47,411 nt of DNA from Lachnospiraceae bacterium (GTDB taxonomy: Bacteria; Bacillota; Clostridia; Lachnospirales; Lachnospiraceae): assembly GCA_024687745.1 (NCBI GenBank), contig JAILEM010000053.1, positions 1 to 47,411 of the forward strand, written 5' to 3'. The notes below the pieces were generated by a model. That model did not search any database. It was not told the origin of the DNA and saw nothing but the letters and a program-made list of their open reading frames with translations. How positions within the stretch are numbered: position 1 is the stretch's first letter; each line of letters opens with the position of its first letter. Of the stretch, positions 1-9,267 are shown in pieces. Both the position numbers and the translations under genes were made by a program.

Positions 1-1
1 G

Positions 2-208
2 GATACACGTACTCTTGCAGCTCAGGTTGTTAAGATGGTTGGTCAGATCCTTAAGGGCGAGACAGTTGAAGTTAACGATACGGAGACATATGACAATGGT
101 AAGGGCGTTGTTCCTTCATACCTTTGCGAGCCTGTATTTGCTGATATCAACAACTACAAAGAGCTTCTTATCGACAGCGGTTACTACACAGAGGCAGATC
201 TTCAGTAA
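2..208 (+). CDS. Sugar-binding protein of an ABC importer, C-terminal end (partial)
   Basis: An open frame enters from the left edge and ends at TAA 206-208, giving about 68 residues with no start inside the window. The residues read DTRTLAAQVVKMVGQILKG and finish in SGYYTEADLQ. This resembles the end of ChvE/xylose-type periplasmic-binding proteins, which are lipoproteins in Gram-positives. The gene lies directly upstream of a double ATPase and two permeases, so it is most likely the solute receptor of that importer. Codons are rich in C-ending forms (AAC, GAC, ATC), as in the next two genes, which suggests high expression. The family is inferred from context and tail sequence, and the sugar is unknown. 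Confidence 0.75.
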   Translation, partial: DTRTLAAQVVKMVGQILKGETVEVNDTETYDNGKGVVPSYLCEPVFADINNYKELLIDSGYYTEADLQ

Positions 209-240
209 TCCTGCACTGGACAGTAACACAGTCTAATACA

Positions 241-265
241 ACAGGCGGGTATATCCCGCCTGTTT
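241..265 (+). terminator. Hairpin between binding-protein and ATPase genes (attenuator-like)
   Basis: A perfect 9-bp stem, ACAGGCGGG / CCCGCCTGT, closes a TATAT loop. It is followed by TTTGTT, which is only moderately U-rich. It lies between the receptor gene and the ATPase gene. Hairpins at this place in sugar ABC operons commonly let the receptor be made in excess over the membrane parts by partial termination or by protecting the upstream mRNA 3' end. The structure is seen; the role is inferred. Confidence 0.7.
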
Positions 266-311
266 GTTAGGTAAGGTATCATATAATAATGGGTTTTAGG
301 AGGGATACATT

Positions 312-1853
312 TTGGCTAAAGTAATTCTCGAAATGAAAAACATAACCAAAACCTTCCCCGGAGTCAAAGCACTTGATAACGTTAATTTTCAGGTAGAGGA
401 AGGCGAGATCCATGCACTTGTCGGAGAGAACGGTGCAGGGAAATCAACCCTTATGAATGTTCTGAGCGGTATTTACCCTTACGGAACATACGAAGGGGAT
501 ATCATATACAACGGTGAAGTCTGTAAGTTCAACAAGATCAAGGATTCCGAGGAAAAAGGAATCGTTATCATCCATCAGGAACTGGCACTCATCCCTTATA
601 TGTCAATAGGTGAGAACATGTTCCTTGGAAATGAAAGAGGAAAGAAAGCTGCCATTGACTGGAATGAAACATACGGTGAGGCAGATAAGTTCTTAAAGAT
701 GGTCGGACTGTCAGACAGTTCCAGAACACTTGTCAAGGAACTTGGTACAGGTAAGCAGCAGCTTGTCGAGATCGCGAAAGCACTTGCAAAGCATGCAAAG
801 CTTCTTATCCTTGATGAGCCCACATCATCTCTTAATGAGAAGGATTCAAGAGCGCTTCTTGATCTGCTCCTTCGCTTCAAGAAAGAGAACGGATTAACAT
901 CGATAATTATATCTCATAAGCTTAACGAGGTTTCATATGTTGCGGACAAGATCACGGTCGTACGTGACGGTGCAACGATAGAGACTCTTGACAAATCAAA
1001 GGAAGAGATTTCCGAAGACAGGATAATAAAGGGCATGGTCGGCCGTGAGATCACTGACCGTTTCCCGAAGAGACATGATGTCACGATCGGAGATGTCAAT
1101 CTCGAAGTCAGGAACTGGAGCGTTTATCATCCGCTCTATCCCGAAAAGAAGGTTGTTGACAACGTATCGTTTACCGTACGCAAGGGTGAGGTCGTAGGTA
1201 TCTACGGTCTTATGGGTGCAGGACGTACCGAACTTGCCATGAGTATCTTCGGTAAATCATACGGTACCGGAATAACGGGAACAATGCTTCTTAACGGCAG
1301 GGAGGTCAACCTCAAGAACGCCAAGGAAGCTATCAAGAACAAGCTTGCTTATGTAACGGAAGACCGTAAAGGAAACGGACTTGTTCTTAACAACCCCATT
1401 AAGATCAATACGACTCTTGCCAATCTTGATGCAGTAAGCGCAAAGAACATCATAGATAAGGATAAAGAGTATCAGGTCGCGGTTGAATACAAAGATATGC
1501 TCAAGACCAAGACACCCACGGTTGAGCAGAATGTCGGCAATCTGTCCGGTGGTAACCAGCAGAAAGTCCTTCTGGCTAAATGGATGTTCGCGGAACCTGA
1601 TGTACTTCTTCTTGATGAGCCTACCCGTGGTATCGACGTAGGTGCCAAGTACGAGATCTACTGTATCATCAATGATCTTGTTAAGGCCGGCAAATCGGTA
1701 GTCATGATCTCTTCAGAGCTTCCCGAGACGATCGGAATGAGTGACAGGATATATGTCATGAACGAAGGAAAGTTCGTCGGAGAGCTTAAGCAGGAAGAGG
1801 CAAGCCAGGAGTCGATCATGGCCTGCATCATGAGATCGGGAAGGGGTGAGTAA
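312..1853 (+). CDS. mmsA: Monosaccharide ABC transporter ATPase, two fused nucleotide-binding domains
   Basis: This 513-residue protein powers monosaccharide import at the inner face of the membrane. The first domain has Walker [10 protein letters not shown] (residues 38-46), a degenerate signature LGTGKQQ (144-150) and Walker [10 protein letters not shown] (164-172). The second has a degenerate P-loop GLMGAGRTE near 298, a good signature LSGGNQQK near 411 and [11 protein letters not shown] near 435. One good and one altered site per function is typical of the RbsA/XylG/MmsA family, and the length fits. The start is TTG at 312, seven bases after AGGAGGG (298-304). Two permease genes follow within 20 bases each. 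The substrate cannot be read from sequence; xylose, galactose, arabinose or ribose are all possible. Confidence 0.93.
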   Translation: MAKVILEMKNITKTFPGVKALDNVNFQVEEGEIHALVGENGAGKSTLMNVLSGIYPYGTYEGDIIYNGEVCKFNKIKDSEEKGIVIIHQELALIPYMSIGENMFLGNERGKKAAIDWNETYGEADKFLKMVGLSDSSRTLVKELGTGKQQLVEIAKALAKHAKLLILDEPTSSLNEKDSRALLDLLLRFKKENGLTSIIISHKLNEVSYVADKITVVRDGATIETLDKSKEEISEDRIIKGMVGREITDRFPKRHDVTIGDVNLEVRNWSVYHPLYPEKKVVDNVSFTVRKGEVVGIYGLMGAGRTELAMSIFGKSYGTGITGTMLLNGREVNLKNAKEAIKNKLAYVTEDRKGNGLVLNNPIKINTTLANLDAVSAKNIIDKDKEYQVAVEYKDMLKTKTPTVEQNVGNLSGGNQQKVLLAKWMFAEPDVLLLDEPTRGIDVGAKYEIYCIINDLVKAGKSVVMISSELPETIGMSDRIYVMNEGKFVGELKQEEASQESIMACIMRSGRGE

Positions 1854-1855
1854 GG

Positions 1856-3037
1856 ATGACGAAAACGAATTTTTCCGCAGTATTAAAAAAATATGCAATG
1901 GCGATCGTTCTTGTTCTTGTCATCATCCTGTTCTATATCCTGACAAATAAAGCGATCCTGCTGCCTCAGAACATCAATAACCTCCTTTCACAGAACGCGT
2001 ACGTGTTCGTTCTTGCAACCGGTATGCTGCTGTGTATCTTAACAGGCGGTAACATCGACCTTGCTGTCGGATCGGTTGTCTGCTTTGTCGGCGCAGTCGG
2101 TGGTGTTGTTCTTGATAAGGATATCAATTTCATAGTTGCATTTGCCATTATGATGCTCATCGGACTTGCGATAGGTATGTGGCAGGGCTTTTGGATCGCA
2201 TTCGTGAATGTTCCGCCCTTTATCGCTACGCTTGCAGGCATGTACGCTTTCAGAGGTTTATCAAACGTAGTTCTCGGCGGCCAGGCACTCAATCTTTCCA
2301 AGATGGACGGATTCCTGAAGACTTTCGGTGGCGGTGCAGACTGCTATATTCCCGGATCGACGATGTCACTTTTCGGTAACGATGTTAACCTGACATGTAT
2401 GGCAGCAGGTATCATCGGTATCGCGATCTATCTCATCATGACCATTTACGGGCGCATCAATACGAAAAAACGCGGATATGAGACTCCTCCGTTACTCGGC
2501 GACGTTGTTAAGATGGTCATAATCTCGGTCGTAGTATTCTACTTAACATACAAGCTTGCGGCATATCAGGGTATACCCACATCTCTTATCTGGGTACTGC
2601 TCGTTGTCATCGCTTTCGGTTATGTTACGCAGAAGACAACCATAGGCCGTGACCTTTACGCTGTCGGCGGTAACAAAAAGGCTGCACAGCTTTCGGGTGT
2701 CAATGTCAAGAAAGTTTACTTCTTTGCATATTCCTTCATGGGACTTCTTTCCGGACTTGCCGGAACTCTTACAATAGCAAGAGCAGCAAGTGCACAGCCC
2801 ACATACGGACAGGGTTACGAGATGGATGCCATCGGTGCATGTTTCATCGGTGGAGCCAGTGCATATGGCGGAATAGGTACGGTTCCCGGAGTCATCATCG
2901 GCGCACTCCTTATGGGTGTGATCAACCAGGGTATGTCGATATGCGGTGTGGATGCCAACCTTCAGAAGGCCGTTAAAGGTCTCGTTCTTCTGGGTGCGGT
3001 AATCTTTGATGTTGTATCGAAGAAAGAGAAAAAATAA
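1856..3037 (+). CDS. mmsB: Monosaccharide ABC transporter permease, first paralog
   Basis: This 393-residue integral membrane protein of the XylH/MmsB (BPD_transp_2) family has about ten hydrophobic segments. It carries family landmarks such as the GGNIDLAVGS stretch near residue 62, GGNKKAAQLSGVNVKK near 272 and GGASAYGGIGTVPGVIIGALLMG in the last quarter. A hydrophilic insert around residues 198-215 (GRINTKKRGYETPP) is also normal for the family. It starts two bases after the ATPase stop, so translation is probably coupled. Codon use matches the ATPase. Together with the next paralog it would form the membrane channel. Confidence 0.93.
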   Translation: MTKTNFSAVLKKYAMAIVLVLVIILFYILTNKAILLPQNINNLLSQNAYVFVLATGMLLCILTGGNIDLAVGSVVCFVGAVGGVVLDKDINFIVAFAIMMLIGLAIGMWQGFWIAFVNVPPFIATLAGMYAFRGLSNVVLGGQALNLSKMDGFLKTFGGGADCYIPGSTMSLFGNDVNLTCMAAGIIGIAIYLIMTIYGRINTKKRGYETPPLLGDVVKMVIISVVVFYLTYKLAAYQGIPTSLIWVLLVVIAFGYVTQKTTIGRDLYAVGGNKKAAQLSGVNVKKVYFFAYSFMGLLSGLAGTLTIARAASAQPTYGQGYEMDAIGACFIGGASAYGGIGTVPGVIIGALLMGVINQGMSICGVDANLQKAVKGLVLLGAVIFDVVSKKEKK

Positions 3038-3055
3038 CAAAGGAAGGACGAAGAT

Positions 3056-4222
3056 ATGGAAAAAGTAGGTAAGATATTTAAAGAACATACTATGCAGATC
3101 ATTCTGGTCCTTGTTGTTATTTTCTTTTCAATCACAACAAAGGGAATGATTCTATCTGCAATGAATTTTGAAGCACTTATAACACAGAATGCCTATGTAT
3201 TTATACTTGCAACAGGTATGTTTATGTGTATGCTTATCAAAGGTAACATCGATCTTTCGGTTGGTGCTACCGTATGTCTGGTAGATGCTATCGGAGCCTA
3301 TATGCTTGTAAATATGGGGACTCCTGTTCCCATAGCCATGATAGCCATGGTTCTTATAGGATGCGTGATAGGTGCCATACTCGGATGGCTTATAGCCTAT
3401 CTTAATATCCCGCCCTGGATCGCAACACTTGGTGGATTCTTGGCATTCAGAGGACTTGGAACAAAGATAGTTACCACGGCATCATCTACATCATCAATAT
3501 CGATCAATGATATAGAGGGATTCAAGAAGCTCTTTAACAGTCATATTCCCAAGGCTCTGTGTATTCCTATCGGAGTTATCGTCTGTGTTATCTTTGTATT
3601 CCTTCAGATAAAGGACAGGACAACAAAGATCAAAAAAGGATATGAAACAGAATCCTTAATGGCACTTATTGTCAGATGTGTGATAATATCTGCGATAATA
3701 ATGCTCTTTGCCGTAAAGTATTCGGGAGCTCTCGGAGAGACCGCTCTTGGTATTCCCATGGTTTTGATATGGGTTGTAGTAGTTCTTCTTATTTATAACT
3801 TTATTGCAAGCAAGACCGTTCTTGGAAGATACTTCTATGCAATGGGTGGAAACATGGAAGCTACAAGGCTTTCGGGTATAGATACAAAGCTCGTTCTTTT
3901 CTTTGCTTATCTCAATATGCAGTTCTTATCCGTTATAGCAGGATGGACAAGTCTTGCAAAGCTCTCAACTGCTAACGGATATATGGGACAGAACTACGAG
4001 CTTGATGCGATCTCAGCCTGTATCGTAGGCGGTGTGAGCGCATATGGCGGATCAGGAAGCGTATTCGGTATGGTTGTCGGTGCTACACTTATAGGTGTTA
4101 TAAACCTGGGTATGTCAATAATGAGTATCGACCCCAACTGGCAGAAGGTTGTTAAGGGCGTGGTACTGCTTGCGGCAGTTGTATTTGAGATCATCAATAA
4201 TCGCCCCAAGACAAAGGCCTGA
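3056..4222 (+). CDS. Monosaccharide ABC transporter permease, second paralog
   Basis: This 388-residue protein is a full-length paralog of its neighbour: it shares KGNIDLSVGA, GGNMEATRLSGIDTK, QNYELDAISACIVGGVSAYGGSGS and the hydrophilic insert IKKGYETES. It begins 18 bases after the first permease with an AAGGAAGG ribosome site. The two could form a heterodimeric channel or be alternatives with different sugar preference. Codon use differs: this gene uses many ATA, AAT and GAT codons, while the upstream genes favour C-ending codons. This suggests lower expression or a separate origin. The stop is followed by a long imperfect hairpin (4261-4310). Confidence 0.9.
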   Translation: MEKVGKIFKEHTMQIILVLVVIFFSITTKGMILSAMNFEALITQNAYVFILATGMFMCMLIKGNIDLSVGATVCLVDAIGAYMLVNMGTPVPIAMIAMVLIGCVIGAILGWLIAYLNIPPWIATLGGFLAFRGLGTKIVTTASSTSSISINDIEGFKKLFNSHIPKALCIPIGVIVCVIFVFLQIKDRTTKIKKGYETESLMALIVRCVIISAIIMLFAVKYSGALGETALGIPMVLIWVVVVLLIYNFIASKTVLGRYFYAMGGNMEATRLSGIDTKLVLFFAYLNMQFLSVIAGWTSLAKLSTANGYMGQNYELDAISACIVGGVSAYGGSGSVFGMVVGATLIGVINLGMSIMSIDPNWQKVVKGVVLLAAVVFEIINNRPKTKA

Positions 4223-4260
4223 TAGCTAAACAGGATCTTTAATAAATCCATTATTATAGA

Positions 4261-4310
4261 TAGGGAACCCTTCTTTTCTTTCAACTGAGAGGATCGGAGG
4301 GTTCTTCCTA
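4261..4310 (+). terminator. Long imperfect hairpin after the ABC importer operon
   Basis: TAGGGAACCCT (4261-4271) can pair with AGGGTTC-TT-CCTA (4298-4310) around a pyrimidine-rich loop of 26 bases. No clean T-run follows, so this is a weak terminator candidate or an mRNA 3'-end stabiliser. The rest of the 240-base gap before uvrC holds a short reading frame at 4363 and no clear promoter. Confidence 0.4.
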
Positions 4311-4362
4311 TGTACATAAAAATATCTATAGATTTAAGGATTCAAGCGTAAAGGAGGATTTT

Positions 4363-4410
4363 ATGGTATCATATAAAAATCCGGGGAATGGAATCGATTC
4401 TTCTGTTTAG
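4363..4410 (+). CDS. 15-codon upstream frame, in frame with uvrC and ended by an amber codon
   Basis: ATG 4363 has a near-perfect ribosome site, AAAGGAGG (4350-4357). It opens MVSYKNPGNGIDSSV and stops at TAG 4408-4410. Reading continues in the same frame with no other stop ([17 protein letters not shown]) straight into the ATG of uvrC at 4462. It could be a leader peptide that couples to uvrC, an N-terminal UvrC extension broken by a nonsense change, or a readthrough product. It is much better placed for initiation than the uvrC ATG itself. Being seen as a frame is certain; being translated is inferred. Confidence 0.45.
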   Translation: MVSYKNPGNGIDSSV

Positions 4411-4461
4411 GATGAGGAAGGGATTATATTAGATAAAAAGAATGAGCAGGATCTGAGTTTT

Positions 4462-6348
4462 ATGAGTAAGGCAGGATTTGATATAGAAGAAGAACTGAAT
4501 AAGCTTCCAAAGAAGCCGGGTGTGTATCTGATGCATGATAATGATGATATGATCATTTATGTCGGAAAGGCCATTATCCTAAGAAACAGGGTAAGGTCAT
4601 ATTTCAGGGAAAGTACGAATAAAACGGCCAAGATACGACAGATGGTCGATCATATCGCATGGTTTGAGTATGTGGTGACGGGTTCTGAGCTTGAAGCTCT
4701 TGTTCTTGAAAACAATCTTATAAAGGAGCATCAGCCCAAATATAATACCCTTTTAAAGGATGATAAGACTTACCCGTATATCAAGGTCACTACAGGGGAA
4801 GATTATCCGAGGATCACCCTGACAAGGCAGGTCAAAAAGGATAATGCAAGATATTTTGGCCCTTTTACATCGGCAAACGCAGTAAAGGACACTATAGAGT
4901 TTTTGCAAAAGTATTACAATATCAGGCCATGTAATAAGCGGATATCGGAAAATAAATATTCTTCAGAGGAGGACCTTAAGGGAACCTGCCTTTATTATCA
5001 TATGAACAGCTGTCCTGCACCCTGTATAGGACTTATAAAAAAAGAAGACTATAATGAAGCGGTAAAAGGTGTTATTGACTTTCTGAACGGGAATTATAAG
5101 GTACTCATCAATGAGTTAAAGACTAAGATGGACGCTGCCTCTGAGATCATGGATTATGAAAAGGCAATAGAATACAGGGATCTTTTGAACAGTATAAGCC
5201 AGATTACCCAGAAACAGAGGATCACTGACAGCAGTGCCAATGACAGGGATGTCATAGCACTCGCCAGAGACTCAGAATCTGTGATAATCCAGGTTTTCTA
5301 TATAAGGGGAGGTAAGATAATCGGAAGGGAACATCATTACATGGAGAATATCTATGAGAGTGATGATAAAGATATAATAAGGAACTTTATACTGCAGTTC
5401 TATGCGGGAACTCCCTATATCCCAAAGGAGATGCTCATACCTGTGACCTTTGAAGATAAAGAGATCATAGAGGAATGGCTCTCTTCAAAGAGGGGAAATA
5501 AGGTTCATCTTCTGACTCCGGTAAAGGGAAAGAAAGAAAAGCTTCTTGAGCTTGCAGAAAGAAATGCGGAAATAGTATTGAGGCAGGATATTGAAAAGGT
5601 TAAGAACGAAGAGGCAAAAACAAAGGGAGCGGTCAGCGAGATAGCAGAACTCATAGGACTTAAGGATATCGTAAGGATGGAAGCCTATGATATTTCAAAT
5701 ATAAGCGGTTATGATTCGGTGGGATCAATGGTCGTTTATGAGAACGGAAAACCCAAAAGAAATGATTACAGAAAGTTTAAGATAAAAACGGTTGAGGGGC
5801 CAAATGACTACGCTTCAATGGATGAGGTACTTACCAGACGTTTCTCCCACGGACTTAAGGAGATGGAGGAGAATGAGGGAAGTACATATGGCAAATTTAA
5901 CAGATTTCCGGATCTTATAATGATGGATGGAGGAAAAGGCCAGGTTAATATAGCCTTAAAGGTGCTTTCCAAACTCAATCTCAGGATACCCGTCTGCGGG
6001 ATGGTAAAGGATGATAATCACAGGACAAGAGGTCTTTATTATAATGATATTGAAATCCCCATCGACAGAAATTCAGAGGGCTTCAAGCTTATAACCAGGA
6101 TACAGGATGAGGCTCACAGGTTTGCGATAGAGTTCCACAGAAGCTTAAGGAGCAGCGGTCAGGTGCATTCAGTACTGGATGATATAAAGGGAATAGGAAA
6201 GACCAGGAGAAGGGCACTTATGCGTTACTATGAATCGATAGAAGATATCAAAAACGCGGATGTTGAAGAACTGAAAAAAGTACCGTCGATGGACGCAAGG
6301 TCGGCAGAAGCGGTTTATGGATTTTTTCATAAGGGTATGATACTATAA
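4462..6348 (+). CDS. uvrC: UvrABC excinuclease subunit C
   Basis: UvrC makes both cuts flanking bulky DNA lesions after UvrB loading. The 628-residue product shows the GIY-YIG nuclease at the N-terminus (PGVYLMHD near 19, IIYVGKA near 31), a UVR helix pair binding UvrB near 215-245, the RNase H-like second nuclease ([10 protein letters not shown] and [13 protein letters not shown]), and a C-terminal helix-hairpin-helix region ([14 protein letters not shown]). The length matches the family. The chosen ATG has only a poor ribosome site; see the upstream in-frame reading frame at 4363. hprK follows after 30 bases and is probably cotranscribed. Confidence 0.95.
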   Translation: MSKAGFDIEEELNKLPKKPGVYLMHDNDDMIIYVGKAIILRNRVRSYFRESTNKTAKIRQMVDHIAWFEYVVTGSELEALVLENNLIKEHQPKYNTLLKDDKTYPYIKVTTGEDYPRITLTRQVKKDNARYFGPFTSANAVKDTIEFLQKYYNIRPCNKRISENKYSSEEDLKGTCLYYHMNSCPAPCIGLIKKEDYNEAVKGVIDFLNGNYKVLINELKTKMDAASEIMDYEKAIEYRDLLNSISQITQKQRITDSSANDRDVIALARDSESVIIQVFYIRGGKIIGREHHYMENIYESDDKDIIRNFILQFYAGTPYIPKEMLIPVTFEDKEIIEEWLSSKRGNKVHLLTPVKGKKEKLLELAERNAEIVLRQDIEKVKNEEAKTKGAVSEIAELIGLKDIVRMEAYDISNISGYDSVGSMVVYENGKPKRNDYRKFKIKTVEGPNDYASMDEVLTRRFSHGLKEMEENEGSTYGKFNRFPDLIMMDGGKGQVNIALKVLSKLNLRIPVCGMVKDDNHRTRGLYYNDIEIPIDRNSEGFKLITRIQDEAHRFAIEFHRSLRSSGQVHSVLDDIKGIGKTRRRALMRYYESIEDIKNADVEELKKVPSMDARSAEAVYGFFHKGMIL

Positions 6349-6378
6349 ACTAAGTATTTTAATATGGAGGGTTTTCTT

Positions 6379-7326
6379 ATGGCACAGACAGTATCGGTAA
6401 AGGAATTGATAGAAAAATTCAGTCTTAAGGATCTTACGCCGGAGATAGATATAAAGAAGACAAAGATTACAAAACCGGATATTAACAGACCGGCTATACA
6501 GCTGGCAGGATTTCTGGAGAATTATGATGCGACCCGTGTTCAGATAATCGGATTTGTTGAATATTCCTATCTGGGATCCCTTACACCGGAGGAGAGGAAA
6601 AACAGATATGAAGCCGTCATGACTGAGAATACTCCCTGCTTTATATTTGCAAGGGATTTAAAACCCGGGGATATATTTTTGGGCGTTGCAAGGTCAAAGG
6701 GTGTTCCGGTACTCGTATCGTCCCTTGAAACATCCAACCTTATGGCGGAGGTTATCAAATGGCTTAATGTAAAGCTTGCTCCCTGTATTTCGGTACACGG
6801 TGTTCTCGTTGACGTTTATGGTGAAGGAGTGCTTATTACAGGTGAAAGCGGAATAGGAAAATCCGAGGCAGCACTCGAGCTTATAAAGAGGGGACACAGA
6901 CTGGTTACGGATGATGTTGTGGAGATAAGAAAGGTAAGTGATGATACCCTTGTGGGATCCGCACCTGATATAACCAAGCATCTTATTGAATTAAGGGGTA
7001 TAGGGATAGTCGATGTAAAGATGCTTTTTGGTGTTTCCTGTGTTAAGGAGACACAGAATATCGACCTTGTCATAAGACTTGAGGAGTGGGACAGAGATAA
7101 GGATTATGACAGGATAGGGCTTGAAGAGGAATATACGGAATATCTTGGCAATAAGGTCGTATGTCATAACATTCCCATAAGACCCGGTCGTAACCTTGCA
7201 ATAATATGTGAATCAGCAGCAGTTAATCACAGACAGAAGATGATGGGATACAATGCTGCCAGAGAGCTTTATAACAGGGTACAGCAGTCAATGAAAAAAA
7301 GAGAAGAACAGGAGGAGGATGACTGA
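6379..7326 (+). CDS. hprK: HPr kinase/phosphorylase
   Basis: This bifunctional enzyme phosphorylates HPr-family proteins on the regulatory serine (Ser46) and reverses it with phosphate; it is the sensor of Gram-positive catabolite repression. The product is 315 residues. It has the conserved His of ISVHGVLVDVYG, Walker A GESGIGKSE (155-163) and the family signature ELRGIGIVDVKMLFG from residue 204. I chose ATG 6379 because the GGAGGG at 6366-6371 serves it; an upstream in-frame ATG at 6364 overlaps that ribosome site. The stop overlaps the next start (TGATG). Two HPr-like substrates are encoded in this window at 11039 and 35971. Confidence 0.95.
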   Translation: MAQTVSVKELIEKFSLKDLTPEIDIKKTKITKPDINRPAIQLAGFLENYDATRVQIIGFVEYSYLGSLTPEERKNRYEAVMTENTPCFIFARDLKPGDIFLGVARSKGVPVLVSSLETSNLMAEVIKWLNVKLAPCISVHGVLVDVYGEGVLITGESGIGKSEAALELIKRGHRLVTDDVVEIRKVSDDTLVGSAPDITKHLIELRGIGIVDVKMLFGVSCVKETQNIDLVIRLEEWDRDKDYDRIGLEEEYTEYLGNKVVCHNIPIRPGRNLAIICESAAVNHRQKMMGYNAARELYNRVQQSMKKREEQEEDD

Positions 7327-8273
7327 TGGCTGAAAGATACTGTTTTGGAGTTGATATAGGAGGAACAACGGTTAAACTCGGTCTTTTTAATACGGCCGGG
7401 GATGTTAAATACAAATGGGAAATACCGACCAGAAAAGATGAAGACGGAAAATTCATCATCCCCGATATAGCAGAGGCGATAAGTAAGGTTATCGATGAGA
7501 AAAAAATAGATATAAAGGATGTAGCGGGTGTAGGTATGGGAGCTCCCGGACCGGTAGATAAACAGGGAGTTGTAAACAGATGCGTAAACCTCGGATGGGG
7601 AATAAAAAACATAGCAAAAGAGCTTGAAGACCTTCTAAAAGTTCCGGTGAAGGCAGGAAATGATGCCAATGTAGCTGCTCTTGGAGAAATGTGGAAGGGT
7701 GGCGGAAAAGGTTATGACAATATCGTCCTTGTAACCCTGGGGACAGGAGTAGGCGGCGGTATAATAATCGATGGAGAGATAATGGCAGGATCTGCTGGCG
7801 CCGGAGGAGAGATAGGTCACATCCATGTTGAGGATGACGAGAGCGAAAGCTGCGGCTGCGGTAATAAGGGCTGTCTTGAACAGTATGCGTCCGCAACAGG
7901 TCTTGTAAGGATAGCAAATAAGCAGTTAAAGTCAAAGGATAAGGACAGCGTTCTTAGAAATTCAGAGGTTACGGCAAAGACAGTATTCGATGCGGTAAAG
8001 GCAGGGGATGAGCTTGCAGTGGAGATCGCAGAGGAGTTCGGCGAGTATCTGGGAAAGGGTCTGGCGGTAGTTGCCTGCGTTGTAAATCCCGAGATATTTG
8101 TAATAGGCGGCGGTGTATCAAAGGCAGGAGAGATCCTTCTTACATTTATAGAAAAATATTACAGAAAATATGTTTTCCATGCCAGCAGGGAAGCACTTTT
8201 TGCTCTGGCTACATTAGGTAACGATGCGGGGATCTATGGAGCTGCAAAGCTTGTGCTTGATGAGGCAGGATGA
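7326..8273 (+). CDS. glcK: ROK-family glucokinase
   Basis: Phosphorylates cytosolic glucose with ATP, feeding sugar that enters without PTS phosphorylation. The 315-residue protein has the phosphate-binding DIGGTTVKLG near residue 10, the sugar-binding GNDANVAALGE and ExGH (GEIGHIHVE) motifs, and the ROK zinc motif CGCGNKGCLE (176-185). It is translationally coupled to hprK by a one-base TGATG overlap, which places a glucose kinase beside the catabolite-repression sensor. A role on another hexose cannot be excluded, but the glucokinase subfamily is the best fit. Confidence 0.92.
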   Translation: MAERYCFGVDIGGTTVKLGLFNTAGDVKYKWEIPTRKDEDGKFIIPDIAEAISKVIDEKKIDIKDVAGVGMGAPGPVDKQGVVNRCVNLGWGIKNIAKELEDLLKVPVKAGNDANVAALGEMWKGGGKGYDNIVLVTLGTGVGGGIIIDGEIMAGSAGAGGEIGHIHVEDDESESCGCGNKGCLEQYASATGLVRIANKQLKSKDKDSVLRNSEVTAKTVFDAVKAGDELAVEIAEEFGEYLGKGLAVVACVVNPEIFVIGGGVSKAGEILLTFIEKYYRKYVFHASREALFALATLGNDAGIYGAAKLVLDEAG

Positions 8274-8283
8274 GGAGAGCAGG

Positions 8284-9198
8284 TTGAAGGAAAATACGAT
8301 AGAAGCGATAAGAAAAATGATCCCTGAGGACAGGATCAGCTTAAATGAAAAAATGGCAGGGCACACCACCTTCAGGGTGGGGGGTCCTGCTGACTGCTTT
8401 ATTACGGTAAATGATATAGAGGAGCTCTCCGGTTGTCTGTCTGTTATAAGGGATCAGAAGGAAGAATACTTTTTGATAGGAAACGGAAGTAATCTTCTTG
8501 TAGGCGATAAGGGGTACAGAGGTATCGTCTTAAAGCTTTCGGGAGAATTCGAAGATATAGAGGCAGAAGGGACATATATAGAGGCAGGAGCAGGCGCTCT
8601 TCTGTCAAAGACTGCGATGAAAGCTTACGAAGCATCACTTTCGGGACTTGAATTTGCCTCAGGGATACCGGGAAGTATCGGTGGTGCCATAGTCATGAAT
8701 GCAGGGGCCTATGGCGGAGAAATGAAGGATGTTGTCAGGGAAGTGACTCTTTTTGATCCGGTTTCGCACAGCGTAGTCAAAAAGAAGGCAGATGAAATGG
8801 CTTTCGGATACAGGGACAGTATCATAAAGCACAGTGAGCTTATCGTACTGAAGGCCTGCTTTGAATTAAAAAAAGATGACAGGGATAAGATAAAAGCCCT
8901 GATGGATGACCTTACCGAGAGAAGAATAACAAAGCAGCCCCTTAATTATCCAAGTGCCGGAAGTACATTTAAAAGACCTGAAGGCTATTTTGCGGGAAAG
9001 CTTATAGACGACTCGGGTTTAAGAGGCTACAGAGTAGGCGGTGCCATGATATCGGATAAACATTGCGGTTTTGTTATAAACAAAAGTGAGGCGACTGCTT
9101 TGGATATCATTACTCTCATAAAAGACGTTCAGACTGCGGTAATGGATAAGCAGGGTGTGGCTATAGAACCTGAAGTATTGATGATAGGTGAGTTTTGA
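8284..9198 (+). CDS. murB: UDP-N-acetylenolpyruvoylglucosamine reductase
   Basis: This FAD enzyme reduces UDP-GlcNAc-enolpyruvate to UDP-MurNAc with NADPH in peptidoglycan precursor synthesis. It shows FAD-binding GNGSNLLVGD and SGIPGSIGGAIVMNAGAYGGEM, then the type IIb-like C-terminal part NYPSAGSTFKRPEGYFAGKLID and the final IEPEVLMIGEF. I prefer the TTG start at 8284 (304 residues), six bases after AGGAG at 8273-8277. Longer in-frame starts at 8260 and 8224 lie inside glcK and lack ribosome sites. Confidence 0.93.
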   Translation: MKENTIEAIRKMIPEDRISLNEKMAGHTTFRVGGPADCFITVNDIEELSGCLSVIRDQKEEYFLIGNGSNLLVGDKGYRGIVLKLSGEFEDIEAEGTYIEAGAGALLSKTAMKAYEASLSGLEFASGIPGSIGGAIVMNAGAYGGEMKDVVREVTLFDPVSHSVVKKKADEMAFGYRDSIIKHSELIVLKACFELKKDDRDKIKALMDDLTERRITKQPLNYPSAGSTFKRPEGYFAGKLIDDSGLRGYRVGGAMISDKHCGFVINKSEATALDIITLIKDVQTAVMDKQGVAIEPEVLMIGEF

Positions 9199-9267
9199 TT
9201 CTGCAAGGTTCAGGCTAAGGTTTGGTCTTTATTGAAAAACATATAAATATACAGACAGGAGATACTC

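Noticed and set aside
2543-3088. 181-codon minus-strand frame opposite the first permease
   Set aside because: It is antisense to a clear membrane protein gene; Cys/Thr/Tyr-rich composition is atypical.
6364-6378. Earlier ATG start for hprK
   Set aside because: It overlaps the GGAGGG that serves ATG 6379 and has no ribosome site itself.
7223-7935. Two 148-codon minus-strand frames opposite hprK/glcK
   Set aside because: They overlap firmly identified genes, resemble no protein I know and lack ribosome sites.
8224-8283. Longer N-terminus for murB from ATG 8224 or 8260
   Set aside because: These starts lie within glcK without ribosome sites; TTG 8284 has AGGAG at ideal distance.
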